Source: Loripinus fragilis
Taxonomy: Eukaryota; Mollusca; Bivalvia; Lucinida; Lucinidae
Reading direction: 5' to 3'
Assembly: GCA_964019695.1 (NCBI GenBank)
Contig: OZ026528.1
Location: forward strand, 52,544,495 to 52,608,494
Length of the DNA stretch: 64,000 nt
The translations under genes were made by a program, and so were the position numbers. Below, in pieces: positions 22,561-33,892 of the stretch. Each line of letters begins with the position of its first letter. Position 1 is the first letter of the stretch. The notes below the pieces were generated by a model. It made no database searches. It saw only the letters and a program-made list of their open reading frames with translations, and was not told where the DNA came from.

Positions 22561-24204
22561 ACCTAGATATACAATGGACCAGAACCATTTGAACAATTAT
22601 AAAAGAGGGCCATATAAGGATCTTTCCTGCATGGTTTGGTCAAATTCCAGCCAGTTGTTTAGAAGGAGATATCTTTCGAAGCAATTGTTGAGGACGGACG
22701 TCGCACATTGCCAACAGACATCCAATGATCACAATAGCTCACCATGAGCCAATGGCTCAGGTGAGCTTATTACATTTCTGCGCCTGTATATGCAATAACT
22801 TTTTAGAAATTAAAATGTAACATGGGTTTCAATTGTAGGTAAGTAGAAAATACAAATTCTTTAATGGTATCAGCTCAGGATATTAGCAAAATGAATAAAA
22901 CACCCACAATTTGTATATATTAAATAAACAATGCGAGACCTGTTTCATGTTTATGTGAACAGATATGAATTTCATTTTTTCCAGTTGCATATTAATAAAA
23001 CAAACCTTTTTTTGCTTTCTCATAAATAAAGGACGTGTCCCTGGTAAAGCCAAATAAACAAAATGGCAATTTAAAGCATTACCATAACACAGCAGCCAGA
23101 AATACATGCGTACCCCTCTTTTAATGATTTTAAGAGCTATACCGGCTGTATTTTTCATGAATTGCGTATTTACGTGTGCAATTTTCTTTTAAGTTAAGAG
23201 GAACATTCAGTCTATTATTCAAATGAGAAAAAACAGCTTCTGTGAGCCTGTTTTTGCTTGACAACTGGGCTTAAAAAGTTTTACCATACAATTGCCAAAA
23301 TGGTTTTTCCATGTATAAAATGTGTACTAAAAGAATTGTGAAAAATAAATTCTCAAAACTCACAGCCGACTCAATTTCTTATATATTGTAAGTATATATC
23401 GCCAATAAAACTGATCACCAAATATTGCATTTAAAGTGTGTTTCGTATACAATTAAGTGTTGCCTTGGAAACTGTATACTCTAAAATTTGATGTCTCAGT
23501 TGCTTCCAAAAAGTAAATATCCAACTGAAATCCTTTATTTTCTAACAGAACACACTTTAAGTATTTATGTACAATTTATCATAGGTTTCAAGAGAAAGGC
23601 TTCATCTCTTTAAGAGAAATCGTTCGAAAACGGTTTTGAACATTTCGTTTCAGACAGCATTAAAACGCTTAAAATTTGACCACTCGTCTTCAGATACTGT
23701 TTCAACCTAGCGAATAAAGTTGAGAACTATTTTCTTGGTGACAGCGTATTCCTGTAGATCAGATTTACATGTGTAAATCAATCATAACCAAATATAATAA
23801 GAAATGAAGGAGAACAGGCAATTTCAAATTTGTTCGAATAAACATGTATCACCTCTTGTACTGTTAAAACTAGTAAGAAAGTTATTCACTTAAGGGTGTG
23901 GTTTCGAGTTTTTTGCTACGAGAAACATGCCTTCAGTGAGTAACTGATACGGCAGCTTACAACAGTTTGGTATTGATTATTGATCGATGGCCATGCCTAG
24001 TGATAAACAAAGCATCCTCTGTAGGTAACTACCATACAGTTGTTAAATGGTTTAAATCAACCTTCATTACCAGTGGAGGGAATTAGTGTATACACATTTA
24101 TATTGACAAAACACTATGGTCATGATACAGATCTTCAAAAGAATGTACAAAATACAAATTCCGGTTGAAAGTACACCAGTATATATGTAGCGTTTATGGA
24201 AAAG

Positions 24205-24205
<1 letters not shown>
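22561..24205. other. Repeat tail, then no gene seen
   Basis: 22561-22775 is the tail of the 165 bp repeat family. From 22776 to 24205 the DNA is AT-rich, with no supported gene, repeat or RNA. Confidence 0.5.

Positions 24206-24242
<37 letters not shown>
24206..24242 (+). repeat. AC dinucleotide microsatellite
   Basis: Uninterrupted AC run of about 18 units. Confidence 0.98.
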
Positions 24243-24243
<1 letters not shown>

Positions 24244-24488
24244 TTATACTAAAAGAAACATATCAATGTATAAATCACAAAATAAAAGCACAAAAAGCCC
24301 ATTAAACATTCCCACAATAATTTAGCTATTTTGTTTATTTTTACTATTTCCTGTACTACTAAGAAAACTTTAAGAAGTAAGTTTGTCGATGTTAAATGCA
24401 GATCACTCAAAATATGTTCGACTTGAGAACCATTATGTACTTGTATAAATAATTTACTGTATAAAGCTATTTGGCCATAATTATTATT

Positions 24489-25819
24489 AATGCCTCGGTT
24501 ACATTTGCCACGGTCATCGTACGATTTATTTGTCTACGATTTTCTCTACGATTTTTTCGGCGTCGTATGCGGCTATAATCTACGACGTATGTGTTTACAT
24601 TGCTTACGATCACCTTACTATTTCTTTTGGCGACAAACTTGGACTAAAACTTACTGAGACCTTGCGGATATCCTACGACAACCGCAAGATTATCATACAA
24701 CCATCGTGTTATCTTCACGACCTCCCTATATAAATCGCACGATGCCCGTACGGTGACCTTGCTGACGCTTGTTATGGTTTTATTAAGTTTAATCATCCAA
24801 AGGCACTATACGGCATCTTCGTTAGAAGCAAAAATGAAGTCGTTGCATGCGAACAACAAAGGTACTCACCAGACTGTGCTTTCTTCCACCCAGCCTGGTC
24901 AGCACATTTGCCATTCGTTTTCAGCAAAATACATTTTGTAAAACATTCATGCATTCAAATTTCAATGTTCGACAAAGTTACATGTTCTCACTATGAGATC
25001 AATATAATATATCCTTGAAGTAATACTCAAATTCAAATCCCAGAGTTATAAATACCCCCCCCCCCCCAAAAAAAAAAAATATCTGGACTTTTTATTAATC
25101 TTATCTAATTTATTAAATCCCTTATACAACCAGCATTTTATATACTCAAAATGCATATATGGATTTCACGTTAGGTGCATATTTTCAATTGCACTTCAGA
25201 CAATTTTATCAGTGAAGCATACTCTATGGGCCCTGATTAGACTGCTTCCAACAGCAAACTGATCTGGGCCCATAATGAGTCACTCTGAGTGGTGGTATAA
25301 GAGACATCGTCTGAAGACAACTATTGAAATGAAACAAACAGCTGATGATAACCAATATATACCTGTCTGGAAATTGTTGACACGTCGCAAGGTGACCGCA
25401 CGATCGTCGTGCCATCGCCTTGGGGTAACCGCAGTATGACCGTCCGATGTCCGTACGATTTTATGGGCCCTGCAAGGGCATCGTGCGGCGACCTTGCGGG
25501 CTCCTTAAGACTATCGCAAGAGCCTACGATCATTTTTTGGCAAAAATGGCAAAATAAAATCGCGTGTTGTCCTCACGATCACCGTACGGTGCCCGTACGG
25601 GTATCGTACGATGTCACTGTGATGTGTCTACGGGCTACGGGCTTACGATTTTTTCAAATTTGTCATTGTGCGGAGTTAAACCAAAATCGTAGAGGCCACG
25701 ATGCCCGTAAATCCGTACGATGGTCGCAAGGTCTCCCTGCGGAGGCCGCACGGAAACGGTGATTTGGACATCGTACGGGCATCGTATACTCGTCGTAAGG
25801 CAAATGTAACCGAGGCATT
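24489..25819. mobile_element. 1.33 kb TIR element with CGTACG-rich arms
   Basis: Perfect 21 bp inverted termini (24489-24509 and 25799-25819) begin AATGCCTCGGTTACATTTG. Both arms (24510-24770 and about 25380-25798) are GC-rich and packed with variants of TCGTACGAT, CCGTACGG, GCGACCTTGCGG and GTCGCAAGGT in both orientations. The middle 600 bp is ordinary AT-rich DNA with a C-run/A-run at about 25055-25078. No flanking duplication is evident. The arms look like arrays of short binding sites, as in large non-autonomous DNA transposons. Superfamily not recognised. ORFs inside follow the motif arrays and are not supported as genes. Confidence 0.75.
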
Positions 25820-26006
25820 GGCGGTAAAGTTTTTCATTAGCAGATTAAATTGTATGCGAAGTTGAGTGGAAAAGGAAAAAGTTTAATAACCTCTAGCTAA
25901 TATTAAAGTACATTTTTAACAGCAACAGTTTATCAGCCTTAGCAGTTGGTCGTCAGCTGGAGAATATTATATTAAAAACTTTCCAAATGAAAGATTTAAA
26001 TATTTT
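25820..26006. other. No gene seen
   Basis: AT-rich spacer between the TIR element and repeat D. Confidence 0.5.
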
Positions 26007-26270
26007 ACCAAAGTAAGGAAGAAGGCAAAGATCAGGAATCGATGCAATCAATTACCACACTTAACACAGGACACGGAAAAGGAAGGTGACAAAAACACGA
26101 GAAAACATCGCAAACAAGGCACCCAAGAGGTCAGCCCTTTCCCAAAAGACACCACAAATTGGCAAAAACAAACACAAATAACATCAACGATCCACAAAAG
26201 AATATAATAAGAGAGGAGATCATCACAACATGACTAAAATTGTTGACTGGGACGTAAATGGTCAAAGCAA
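26007..26270 (+). repeat. Dispersed repeat family D, copy 1
   Basis: Shares AAGGCAAAGATCAGGAATCGAT, ACCACAC, GAGGTCAGCCCTTTCCCA and related words with 41395-41530 and 44885-45235 (same orientation) and 36380-36780 (opposite orientation). No ORF. Confidence 0.7.
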
Positions 26271-26574
26271 ACAAATTGCCTTATGCTGGTATCATTTAAA
26301 GGAGTAGAATTCTTCTTTTTATTGGTGCAATGGAAATCCAGACGCTACCATCGACAGTTGCAAGAATTGGTTGACAAAATGTATATACAATTATTTTCTT
26401 AAAAAGCATGTGATAACTCTATTTAACTATCACACTCTCGAGAAAAGAACAAAATATGAATTTCACAACAGCATAGCTAGAATGCTGAAAAAGTTAAGCA
26501 TATCAAAGGGAGCCTACTGGATCAAACAATGATTCTCTTCAATTGCATTCCTTTTCAAAATGGTAACTTTTATT

Positions 26575-26617
26575 AAAGGAAAGAATTTGCTCCCAGAGGG
26601 AGTGAATTCTTTCCTTT
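26575..26617. repeat. 43 bp hairpin
   Basis: 20 bp arms (26575-26594 and 26598-26617), 18 matching, starting AAAGGAAAGAATT, with a 3 base loop. Cruciform-capable. No surrounding gene gives it a terminator role. Confidence 0.7.
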
Positions 26618-26884
26618 ATGAACAGTTCCTTATAGTATGGAAATCACTTTTATCACATTAAGTGACCTCCCTTGAATGTTACTATTTTTATTACGCATGT
26701 GCGTAACCTGCGTAATAGGAGTTACGCCAATGTTTAAGAAACCTGTAAAGGTTTCCTATTTTGTTCTTTTCACACGGTTGTGTACATTTAAAATGACTTC
26801 GCCCACGTGCGATAAGTATCATTACCATATGAACTGATCTATGATCCAATGCACGAGATTTTGGTATCGATCGTATATGTGCTA

Positions 26885-27470
26885 AAGCCTCCTTTGAATG
26901 CCTATTCAAATTCAGCGAGGCTAGATGTCTTATTTATGGTATACGCCTCCTCTACTTCTATACTTTGTGTATGTGAGAAGTGAAGGCTCTGGTGAGACTG
27001 TGCATTTGTACTAAAGCCTTCTTTAAATGTCTATTCAAATCCAGCGGGTCTAGAGGTCTAATATTGGGTCTGAAACTTACTCTATCTACTTCTATACTTT
27101 TTGTATTTGAGAAGTGAAGGCTCTGGTGAGACTGTGCATATGTACAAAAGCCTCCTTCAAATGTTTATTCAAATCCAGCGGGGTTAGGGTCAATATTCGG
27201 TCCAAGCCCTCATCAACTTTTATACTCTGTGTCAGCGATAAGTGAAGGCTCTGGGGAGACAGCGCATATGTACTAAAGCCTTCTTTAAATGTCTATTCAA
27301 TTCCAGCGGGTCTAGAGGTCAAATATTGGGCCTGAGTCTGCCTCTACTTCTATACTTTGTATATGTGAGAAGTGAAGGCTCTGGTGAGACTGTTCATTCG
27401 TGCTTAATTATCCTTTCAATGCCTGTACAAATACACGGGACTAGAGGTCTAATACTGAGCCTGAGTCTCC
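26885..27470 (+). repeat. Tandem array, about 130 bp period, 4-5 units
   Basis: GAAGTGAAGGCTCTGGTGAGAC recurs near 26976, 27111, 27239 and 27368. Each unit has CTTCTATACTTTGTGTATGTGAG, AAAGCCTTCTTTAAATG, CTATTCAAATCCAGCGGG and CTAGAGGTCTAAT. Single related pieces occur at 27727-27800, 29750-29810 (inverted) and 32750-32840. Confidence 0.8.
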
Positions 27471-27484
27471 TCTTCTATAATTTT

Positions 27485-27719
27485 AGCCGCAAAATATGAT
27501 TTCCAACAATGTGGCATTTTGACAAGTGTAGACTCAGACGAGCACATGCAGCCTACTTTTATGCTTAGAAATTCCAAACGATGATCAGTCAGTCTTAACA
27601 CTCACGGGACATTCAAGCGACTAGCAAAGACTCTGATCAGACTGCGCGTATGCGCAGGCTGATCTGAGGCATTGCTGGTCGCACATACCACATTGTTGGT
27701 AATCTCAAGTCGCGGCTCA
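27485..27719. mobile_element. MITE family 1, copy 3 (opposite orientation)
   Basis: Ends are AGCCGC..AATATGATTTCC and GGTAATCTCAAGTCGCGGCT. The interior has GCGACTAGCAAAGACTCTG and the TGCGCGTATGCGCAGG palindrome in the orientation opposite to copy 1. It lies about 120 bp beyond the 3' end of the TRIM-like gene. Confidence 0.72.
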
Positions 27720-27836
27720 TTTGTGTATGAGACAAGTGAAGGCTCTGGCGTGACTGCGCATATGCACAGTCTCGTCTGAGCTTTCACTGCTCGCCGTTGT
27801 GTTAAGTGCAAAAATCTCTTGAGCTGGCCTAAAATC

Positions 27837-29564
27837 TTACTTCAATGTAAACACTAGTATGTCATTACGATCTTCACATCCTACCACAAGAGTTCCATCA
27901 CTACGACGGAAGCTGGTTGTGTATGGCTGATATAGACCATCTTTATCCGTCAAGAACTCACGTACTTCTTTGCCATCTCTTGTTATCAAAAACACTTTAT
28001 GGCTTCTCATGTCGCACACTAACAGGTTTTCATTTTCATCAACACTTAATCCTCTGCAACGCTTAAATGAAGGGTTAGATATAGAATATAGAACATTGCC
28101 ATTGCTTTCAAGACAATATACTGTTGATGTGTTTGATTTGTCATCTACATCAGATACAAATATTTTTTCATCATTTAACACATCAATATAATAGGGCTCT
28201 TTGAAAGGCAATTTACCATCCTTGTAATTGTATGGACTGATTATACGCTTCTTTTTCCCAGTAAGGTCATAAATTCCGATCTTGCATTCTCCTGAACCGT
28301 CGAATGATATATAAATACTTTCACGTGAAACAGTCACACCCCTACATCCCAGACCAAGTTCTACAGTATGGTATAAAGCTAGTGAAGGTGTCACTTGAAT
28401 GAACTGTAAGTATTTTTCAAACGGGAAAGTTACTATCACTTGGTGTTGATTTACAGGAGCAACATCCCAAGGTCTTCCAGACACGTCAATACTTTCCTTC
28501 ATTTGCAAGCTTTTATCTAGAAGTTTTATCTTCCTATAATCAAAATCACAAAGAACCAGTTTACCTGATGAAAGGAATGTAGATCCAGAAATCCGCCCAA
28601 CATTGGAATCAGATTGTAATTTAACATTGATTTGATTGCCATCTTTTATAGACATTTCAACAAAGCCTTTCTGTTGTAATATTCTATAAGTATGGCATCT
28701 AACCGTTCCAAGATCTTGATTACCTGCAAAACTTATAGCTGGATTACATTCAAAAGAAATATGAGGCTGGTATACTTCTTTGTTGATTTCTTCTGTGACT
28801 GTTGTCAAAGACTTCACTGCTTGTGATAGTTGTATATTACACACAAATATACTCTGCCTGTCATTTTGTTCTTTTGCCAACTGAAGTTTCCTACTGTACG
28901 TATCTAACCTATTCTGTGCAGCTTTACATGTATCTATTTGTTGGTTTATAGTCTTCGTTTCTTGAGTTTTGAAGACATTAATATCTGAAAGTGTTTTAGC
29001 TTCCATTCTTTCGAGATTTCTGCTAAGCTCTTCTCGAAATTGTTTAGCTCTGTCTTGACAGTCTTTGGCCTCCAAAGAAAGAATGTTCAAGTCCTTTTCT
29101 CTACTCTCCTGTAGTGCTGTTATTGTTTCATTCAACTCGTTCAAGTTGCCAATAGTTTCCTCTGTACTATCAACATCAAAATCCTTGCTTTCATCTGTAA
29201 TATCGCTAGTTTTACATCTCCTATGGTGAAGAGCATTACAGTTTACACAAACAAGGCTACAATGTTCTTTACAATATACAGATACCTTGTTTTGCATACA
29301 GGAACATAGAACTGTATCTTAAACCGCCATTTCTCCCTCTGATCGCTTTGGTGGCATTAATTCTCCAGATAGCAGCTTATGCGAACGTGTCAATTTCAGT
29401 TTCCCATGTGAAGTTTTACACGACTCACATAAATATTCTGCGCATTCCTGGCAGTAGGATGCAGCTTTCTTTGAGATATGGTCATATTCACATGGGTCAC
29501 ATGCTATGGTAAAACTTTCTTCCGAAGAAACGTGACCTCCTTTAGCACCATCAATTGAGTCCAT
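27837..29564 (-). pseudogene. TRIM-like B-box / coiled-coil / beta-propeller gene with one in-frame stop
   Basis: The frame runs from ATG 29562-29564 to TAA 27837-27839 with a single interruption, TAA at 29319-29321, which splits it into 81 and 486 codons; six sense codons separate the TAA from the next ATG at 29297. N-terminal part: B-box 1 with C22, C25, C38, C41, C46, C49, H53, H62; no RING. After the stop: a partial B-box 2 (YCKEH, CVNC, HHRRC), a coiled coil (about residues 35-170 of the second part), then NHL/TRIM2-like blades to the end (SGRPWDVAP, GCRGVTVS, CRGLSVDENENLLVCD). Such RING-less proteins are numerous in molluscs, usually cytoplasmic scaffolds or immune-linked; role here unknown. 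A polypyrimidine-AG acceptor ends at 29583, implying an upstream non-coding exon. The stop could be a pseudogene mutation, polymorphism or assembly error, because the rest is intact. Confidence 0.8.
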
Positions 29565-30459
29565 GTTTCTGTATGAGTGCCTCTGAAATTACAGAATTAA
29601 GTTCATAAAACAAACATTTGCCAATGTTTCATGTCCATATTTGGTATTCCACAATATATGAATAAAGAAAAACAAGAGCCTGAAAATTAAAAAATAATGA
29701 GCCAATACATTAGATTTTGGTATGTATTTCATCAGCGAGCATTGAAAGGTCCGGACGAGCCTAGCATATTCAGTCTCACCAGAGCCTTCGCAGCTCACAC
29801 ACAGAAAGTATGGAAGCAGATGAAGTGTCGGACAAAACTTTAGACACCTTACTTTGATGTTTTCATGCAAGTTTAAAGAGCAATTTTGCGCATGTGCCTT
29901 AACATCGTTTGGAAACGGTCCTTTGGCTGGTACGTCTTACAATGGAAGAGAAGCCATGGCATCGACGGCTTTGCACCGTTAAAATATCACTTAAGTTATA
30001 GTTTTTGTCATGGTGGTGATTCGAATATGCATATATGGTACAGAATATTTTGGGGAACATTTGTGTGAAATTATATAAATTCTGATCACTGATCAATGGT
30101 TAAGGGGGAGATGCTGGTTTAAGATATTTCTATTGTAGCGTCGGTGGCCATTTTGATCAGCAGAGCGAATTCATTTGCGCAATTTTGGTGGAGAGCCTAA
30201 TGGAGAACATTTATGTGAACTTTTTTTTTAAATTCTGACGAGTGGTTAAGGAGATATCATTTATAGAAAAAGTGTAGAGAGAATGGAAGACGCACGACGG
30301 ACGTTGACTGATCACATAATGAGTATGACGTACTGACAAAGCCTAATACTATTATCTCACCTCAGTTGAGCTTAAACTTGTAATACAAATATATTTCAAT
30401 ACTTGTGCCGATAATATGACGTACTGACAGACAGAGCCTAATACTATTAGCTCACCCAA
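29565..30459. other. Upstream region of the TRIM-like gene and repeat tails
   Basis: 29583 is a likely 3' splice site for the minus-strand gene (reads TTCTGTAATTTCAG). 29750-29810 is an inverted piece of the 130 bp repeat (CTCACCAGAGCCTTC). 30105-30360 resembles the terminal tails of the bivalve-type repeats (GGAGATATC, GACGGACGTTGACTGATCAC). No gene is supported. The first exon and promoter of the TRIM-like gene were not located. Confidence 0.5.
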
Positions 30460-31640
30460 GCAGCTGGTGAGGGACAGAGCTTAGTGAGTAATTTATCCTG
30501 CACTATTACTTATAATAGTATACATTTTCACAAATTTAGTGGCAGCAGAATTGTCACTGATCCTGGTGTAACATTACAATTGCTTTAAAGGTGTTGTATT
30601 CAATTGTAACGATCCAGAAAACAGCGACAACAATAACAGGTAGAAATGTTAGAATTTATCACTGGAAAATGTTTTACTTCATATTTTTTTGGTTTTAAAA
30701 TAAGTGTTAGTTTATATCAAAAATAGTAGCAGCTCAGCTGCCACTTGTTTAGGTGTTACCTTACACATACATTTACAGTGCAGGCGATAAAGCCGCAACA
30801 TGAGAAATATATTTTTACAAATATATTTCAATACTTGATCCGTTAATTTGATGCACTGACAGACAGAGCCTAATATCATTACCTCACCAAAGTAGTTGGT
30901 GAGGGACAGAGCTAAGTGAGTAATTTATCCTGCACTATTACTTATAATAGTATACCTTTTCACATATTTGATCCGTTAATTTGATGCACTGACAGACAGA
31001 GCCTAATATCATTACCTCACCAAAGTAGTTGGTGAGGGACAGAGCTTAGTGAGTAATTTATCCTGCACTATTACTTATAATAGTATACCTTTTCACATAT
31101 TTAGTGGCAGCGGAATTGTCACTGATCCTGGTGTAACATTTCAATTGCTTTAAAGGTGTTTTATTCAATTGTAACTGTCCAGAAAACAGCAAAAACAATA
31201 ACAGGTAGAAATTTTTAGGGTTTATCAAATGTTTTACCTCATATTGTTTTGGTTTGAAAATAAGTGCTAGTTTATATCAAAAATAGTGAAAGCTCAACTG
31301 CCACTTTTTAGGTGTCAAAGTACACATAATTTACAGTGCAGGTGATCTGGACTTATATTAGAGCCACGACATGAGATTTCCATCAATGTGGTATGTGCGA
31401 CCAGCAAAGGCTCAGAACAGCCTGCGCATATGCGCACTCTGATCAGAGCCTTTGCAAGTCGCTGTTATATTCTATGAATATTAGCAACTGACTGAACATC
31501 ATTTTGAAAAAGGAGGCTACACAGGCTTGTCTGAGACTATACTTGTCAAAATGCCACATTGTTGGAAATCACATGTCGCGGCTCATTAATTATTTGCTGA
31601 AGGAAACAAACCAGTATTTCCTGATAGGACTATCTATGTT
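30460..31640 (+). repeat. Dispersed repeat family A, copy 2, with nested tandem duplication
   Basis: Corresponds to 1-690. A unit of about 127 bp containing GATGCACTGACAGACAGAGCC, CAAAGTAGTTGGTGAGGG and TTATAATAGTATACC is duplicated in tandem between about 30830 and 31090 with almost no differences. An older partial copy precedes it (30460-30800). The MITE at 31361-31584 occupies the same place as in copy 1, so it was present before the repeat spread. Confidence 0.8.
31361..31584. mobile_element. MITE family 1, copy 4
   Basis: Ends are GAGCCACGACATGAG and CACATGTCGCGGCTC, with the interior GCGCATATGCGC palindrome. It sits in the same context as copy 1 within repeat A. Confidence 0.78.
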
Positions 31641-31779
31641 ATATCCTAGCATGGATTTTTTCATATCCATTGTTAACAAAAAAATGGGCTTTATAAACAA
31701 TTTTATATCCCAGTAATATGGAATTCTGTAAATTTATCATTTTACGGTAATACACAGACTGATTTTGGCAGAATGGTCA

Positions 31780-32115
31780 TGCGCGGATCCAGAAAGTTTT
31801 GTCAGAGGGGGTCCAAATTTGATAACGTTTTCTTTTTTTTTTTGTTTGTTTTTTTCATTTAGTTGATGAGGGGATAGAGGACCAAAATACCGCTATAAAT
31901 GGGCCATCATCGGCCCGCCAGTGAAACGTCATTGAAATGGCGTTTCGCTAGCGGGCCGATGATGGCCCGACATTAAATGCTGGTTTGGTAGCTTTGTGAT
32001 TTATCTTGGGATCCGGACTAGCATTGGAAGGAAGCCCTATATTTTTGTTATTTTTCAGGATGGGGGTCCGGACCCCCTGTCCTCTCCCCCCCCTGGATCC
32101 GCCCATGATGGTCAA
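31780..32115. mobile_element. GGATCC-ended, G/C-run repeat, copy 1
   Basis: Starts GCGCGGATCCAGA and ends CCCCTGGATCCGCCC, so the ends are inverted. Inside are GGGGGTCC runs and GTCCGGACCCCCTG. Related copies are at 45725-46030 and 54510-54690. A palindromic element (31901-31968) is nested in this copy. Confidence 0.65.
31901..31968. mobile_element. 68 bp near-perfect palindrome nested in the GGATCC repeat
   Basis: 18 bp outer arms match perfectly (31901-31918 and 31951-31968, starting GGGCCATCATCGGCCC). The pairing continues inward (AGTGAAACG against CGTTTCGCT) with one mismatch. The other GGATCC-family copies lack it, so it is probably an independent small foldback insertion. Confidence 0.7.
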
Positions 32116-33892
32116 AGTAGGCAATTAAACTCTCATTGGGGCTTGTAGCAGATGATAAATGGGTAGGATCTCAAGCGCTACACGATAGCGTGCATTAACG
32201 CATATTTACGTTAAGTACCAAACAGCAACCTCGACTGAATTAATTGTGAGTGAGCTTAGTGTATAGTGCGTCCAGCTAATAGAGACTGGGCGTGTCAGAC
32301 AGAGCGCTGTCATATACTGTCAAATAAGACTAGTCTACAGTAGATCGGGTGTAATAGCCTATGTACGTTTTACTCGTGCAACCAACTGAAGCGCAGACGA
32401 CAACGGTGACCAACTTTATACGTTAGCATGCCTGGTAAACGTGTATCTTTAGTATGCTGCTGGGGACCTGCTGCATTCCATTTTCCGGGATGGATATGTT
32501 GTGAAAGTTTTGGGGGAGAGTAGGTTTGCACTTTCTTCAAATTCTGTCTGTATGGCAAAACTGGTTTGATTTTTAAGCCTGGTACAATAATAATAAATCA
32601 CCAATTAGAATTAAGCGGGACAAGGGTTAGGTAGCTGGATCATGAGAAAAGGGCATACAAACATAAGATTTGGTCTTATCGCATATCCGAAAAAGCCATT
32701 CTGGCGTGTCCAGAGAGACTAGATATCTAAAAGTTTTGTAGAGTCTTCTTCAACTTGCATACTCTGTTTGTGCGAAAAGCGAAAGCAGTGGCGAGGTCAT
32801 GCGTACATACAGTCCTGCCGGAGCCTTCGCCACACGCCGATGTAATAAGAACCATCATCTCGTGTGCTGACCAATCTATAGTATTAATTTTTCATTGCGG
32901 ACCATTATTTTATTTTCTTATTCAGTATAATTATAATTTGAATAGTTAAAATTTAGAATCATTGTCAGAGTGCATATTTCTAGACTAGTCAGTCTCCTTG
33001 TTATCCAAAATTATTCGAGATGCCTTTTTCTCACAATGGCTCAAAACTTCAACAGGTATATACAGGTATACAGCTGTAAAGCGTTTCACGGGTGAATAAA
33101 TACACTCTGTCTTACCGATTTTTAAATGGAAATGTCCACGGGCGTGTCTTTGCTAAGAACCGCCAAGTCTCTCTTAACTGGTCGGACTATATATTGTAAT
33201 AGATTCATGTAGAATTGTGTGGCTGCAAACTGAGAAATGAATTGAGAGCGAGGTTTGTGTCCTTGAACAGAAACCGTGAATACGAACGAAGTGTCACGGA
33301 ACCACTGGGTGTAAACGTGTCTTGCATAGAAGGACACAATGCAGTGACGCCTAGATCTGCGAGTCTACTATAATTGAGCTTCCGCACTTAAGGAGCGCAG
33401 TGGCTATAAGGTAGAGTGGTCTAGGGGCCAAATCTCAAATTTTGAGTTCTGTTGCACCCCCCCCCCCCCCCGGAAGAAAAACTTGGTTATTTTCAGTTAT
33501 AGACTGGAAGTTATTTTACAGGAAACAGCTAGAAATCACTTTTGAGAGGCCGGAATGTTAATGCAAAGTTATATGCTAGATAGTGTTCAGTAACCTATGC
33601 TGAACAATACCTGCCCTGTCTGCACTCCAGAAAATGGCCCTTATGCAAATTACAGAGGTCAAAGGTCACCAAGTGCAGTTTTGCTTTTGTAGCATCATAC
33701 TAATAAAACTAATAGTTTTGTGATTACTTTTGTAATTGACAGTTTACTAAAAACATCTGAAGGTGGTTTTAGGTTTGTAAAACATACGTTTACAAGCAAA
33801 AAAAGATGCATCTTTGCGGTTTTCACCAAATCAAAGCACTAAGAGTACTAAAATTTAGCCAACAATGGCTTATGAGTTTCTTGTGTTATAGG
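32116..33892. other. Mixed repeat remnants and probable intron
   Basis: 32750-32840 has a single 130 bp-family piece. 33366-33425 repeats the flank and head of the SINE at 1318-1380. A C-run lies at about 33457-33471. 33480-33892 has no ORF and ends in TTTCTTGTGTTATAG, a good 3' splice site just before the coding similarity at 33893, so it may be intron of that pseudogene. Confidence 0.5.

Noticed and set aside
24530..25762. Frames of 60-117 codons inside the CGTACG-rich element
   Set aside because: They run through motif arrays in both orientations and overlap on both strands.
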